Source of the DNA: Glandiceps talaboti
Taxonomy: Eukaryota; Hemichordata; Enteropneusta; Spengelidae
Assembly: GCF_964340395.1 (NCBI RefSeq)
Contig: NC_135549.1
Location: 14,284,842-14,348,841 of the forward strand
Direction of reading: 5' to 3'
Length of the DNA: 64,000 nt
Under the pieces are notes generated by a model that had not been told where the DNA came from, did no database searches, and was given only the letters and a program-made list of their open reading frames with translations. Positions within the stretch are counted from its first letter, which is position 1. Each line of letters begins with the position of its first letter. Made by a program: the position numbers and the translations under genes. Of the stretch, positions 63,004-64,000 are shown piece after piece.

Positions 63004-64000
63004 GTAAGAAATTTAATCAGGTAATAGCAATCAACAGTCTACTTGACTTTCACAAAAACGACTCTGTTAATATGTATTCTTTGTGAACAGTCTCACAGGA
63101 TCTTGTTAACGTAAGGCATAGTGTTATCTGCCATCTCTCCTAAGATTACTCTCGAACAGAATTAAAAGGGCTTGAACTCTTCAGTAATTTTTTGGCTTTG
63201 TATTTGACAGACATGAGTAGCGTTAACACCAGGTGTAGATGTTTCTGTTGGCTCTGAATACTGGGTTTTTGGTACCACTGAAGAATCACTGTGTCTAACT
63301 TGAATCTTGTTATTCCATAGTCAAGAACAGAACAGACACTTTGTATTCAATTGAACGGTGCCAGAATGTGAGAATATCTGCAATAAATGAATATAAAAAT
63401 CGCTGTAAATATCAGACCAGGTTTCGTAATAATATATGCTTCATCAGAGACTTCAAAACAAAATCAGCTAAAAAACTGACTAAAACAGTGACTGACTTTC
63501 TCTCAACATGTTTAATGCTGTATCAAAAATTTGTGATATTTGAGGATGGATATTTGTGTCATTTACACCATAATCAAAGACCCAGGTTTGCGTCTTACAG
63601 TATTATTTGGAAAATGAAAAGATTTTTGTTGAGTATGTCAAATTTTGACCTTGGTAATTATTGTACCTCCAAAATCTTTGTTACATTACCTATAGCTGCT
63701 AGAACAAACTGCATCTTTACAATGCCTTTGTTCCACGATGTAAAAATGAAACAGAAACTGCAATCAGATAGCAAAAGTTCCTATAGCCAAGACTCTTTAC
63801 TTGATTGATTTCTGGGTTTGTCCTCTCAACACCTGCTTTATATACGGACATTTGCCCAACAGCTCTGTGTTCAAACCTAAAATTATATTACATTTCACAT
63901 AACAGCAGCTCAGCCCTCTTAGATATATCTTAAGTCCATCATGAAATCATTCCCTTTTTGATTGGCTGATTTTGTCTACTATGTGTATGTCTTGCACCCT

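Larger units (their letters stand above)
61017..64000 (+). other. IARS1 3' UTR and unassigned downstream sequence
   Basis: No secure gene. AATAAA signals occur at 62263-62268 and 62477-62482. The stretch holds a hairpin (61852-61946) and a degenerate tandem repeat (62755-63003). A 156-codon open frame at 63341-63808 begins with TTG, follows an AG acceptor-like site and has no recognisable motif. Confidence 0.5.

Overview
The window is nuclear DNA of an animal, most likely a marine invertebrate bilaterian. The evidence is AT-rich sequence, an animal-type cytosolic isoleucyl-tRNA synthetase split by 25 GT-AG introns within its coding region, long microsatellites, the 3' end of a LINE-type retrotransposon, tRNA-derived SINE-like repeats and several foldback/MITE-like elements. 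The two C-terminal repeats of the synthetase fit a deuterostome or spiralian. I cannot name the species, and nothing bacterial is present.

Layout. 1-6191: no recognised gene, one large TTTG/TCTG microsatellite and a candidate 5' splice site at 2340. 6192-9368 (+): one long exon encoding an unrecognised, probably disordered protein of 1042 residues with ten 7-residue repeats near its C-terminus. 9612-10140: three degenerate copies of a ~180-bp tandem repeat. 10379-10431: a CRE plus TATA-box arrangement that looks like a core promoter but has no recognisable gene behind it. 15601-18954 (-): a two-exon gene for an unrecognised 724-residue protein, convergent with the first gene. 18955-23610: nothing recognised. 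23614-24126: a long ATCT/ACCT/GTCT microsatellite. 24390-61016 (+): the cytosolic isoleucyl-tRNA synthetase gene (IARS1), with a putative noncoding first exon, 26 coding exons and 1279 codons, followed by probable 3' UTR and unassigned sequence to 64000.

IARS1 was assembled exon by exon. Every junction keeps the frame, and the product matches the animal enzyme from end to end: HYGH and KMSKR catalytic signatures, CP1 editing domain, anticodon-binding domain and two UNE-I-type C-terminal repeats. It charges tRNA-Ile in the cytosol and in vertebrates belongs to the multi-synthetase complex. No functional link to the two upstream genes is visible.

The most unusual signal is in the IARS1 introns. 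At four exons (coding exons 11, 16, 21 and 23) the exon edge with its splice site has been tandemly copied into the adjacent intron. This leaves extra, intact-looking donors or acceptors whose use would bring in a stop codon. The clearest case is at 37264-37447, where four 46-bp copies each carry an identical GTAAGT donor. Other notable items are a 91-bp hairpin element with a 10-bp target-site duplication, a 207-bp hairpin flanked by TTA, a 22-bp minisatellite carrying CArG boxes, and a nearly identical 733-bp tandem duplication. I found no evidence of a wholly new multi-gene system.
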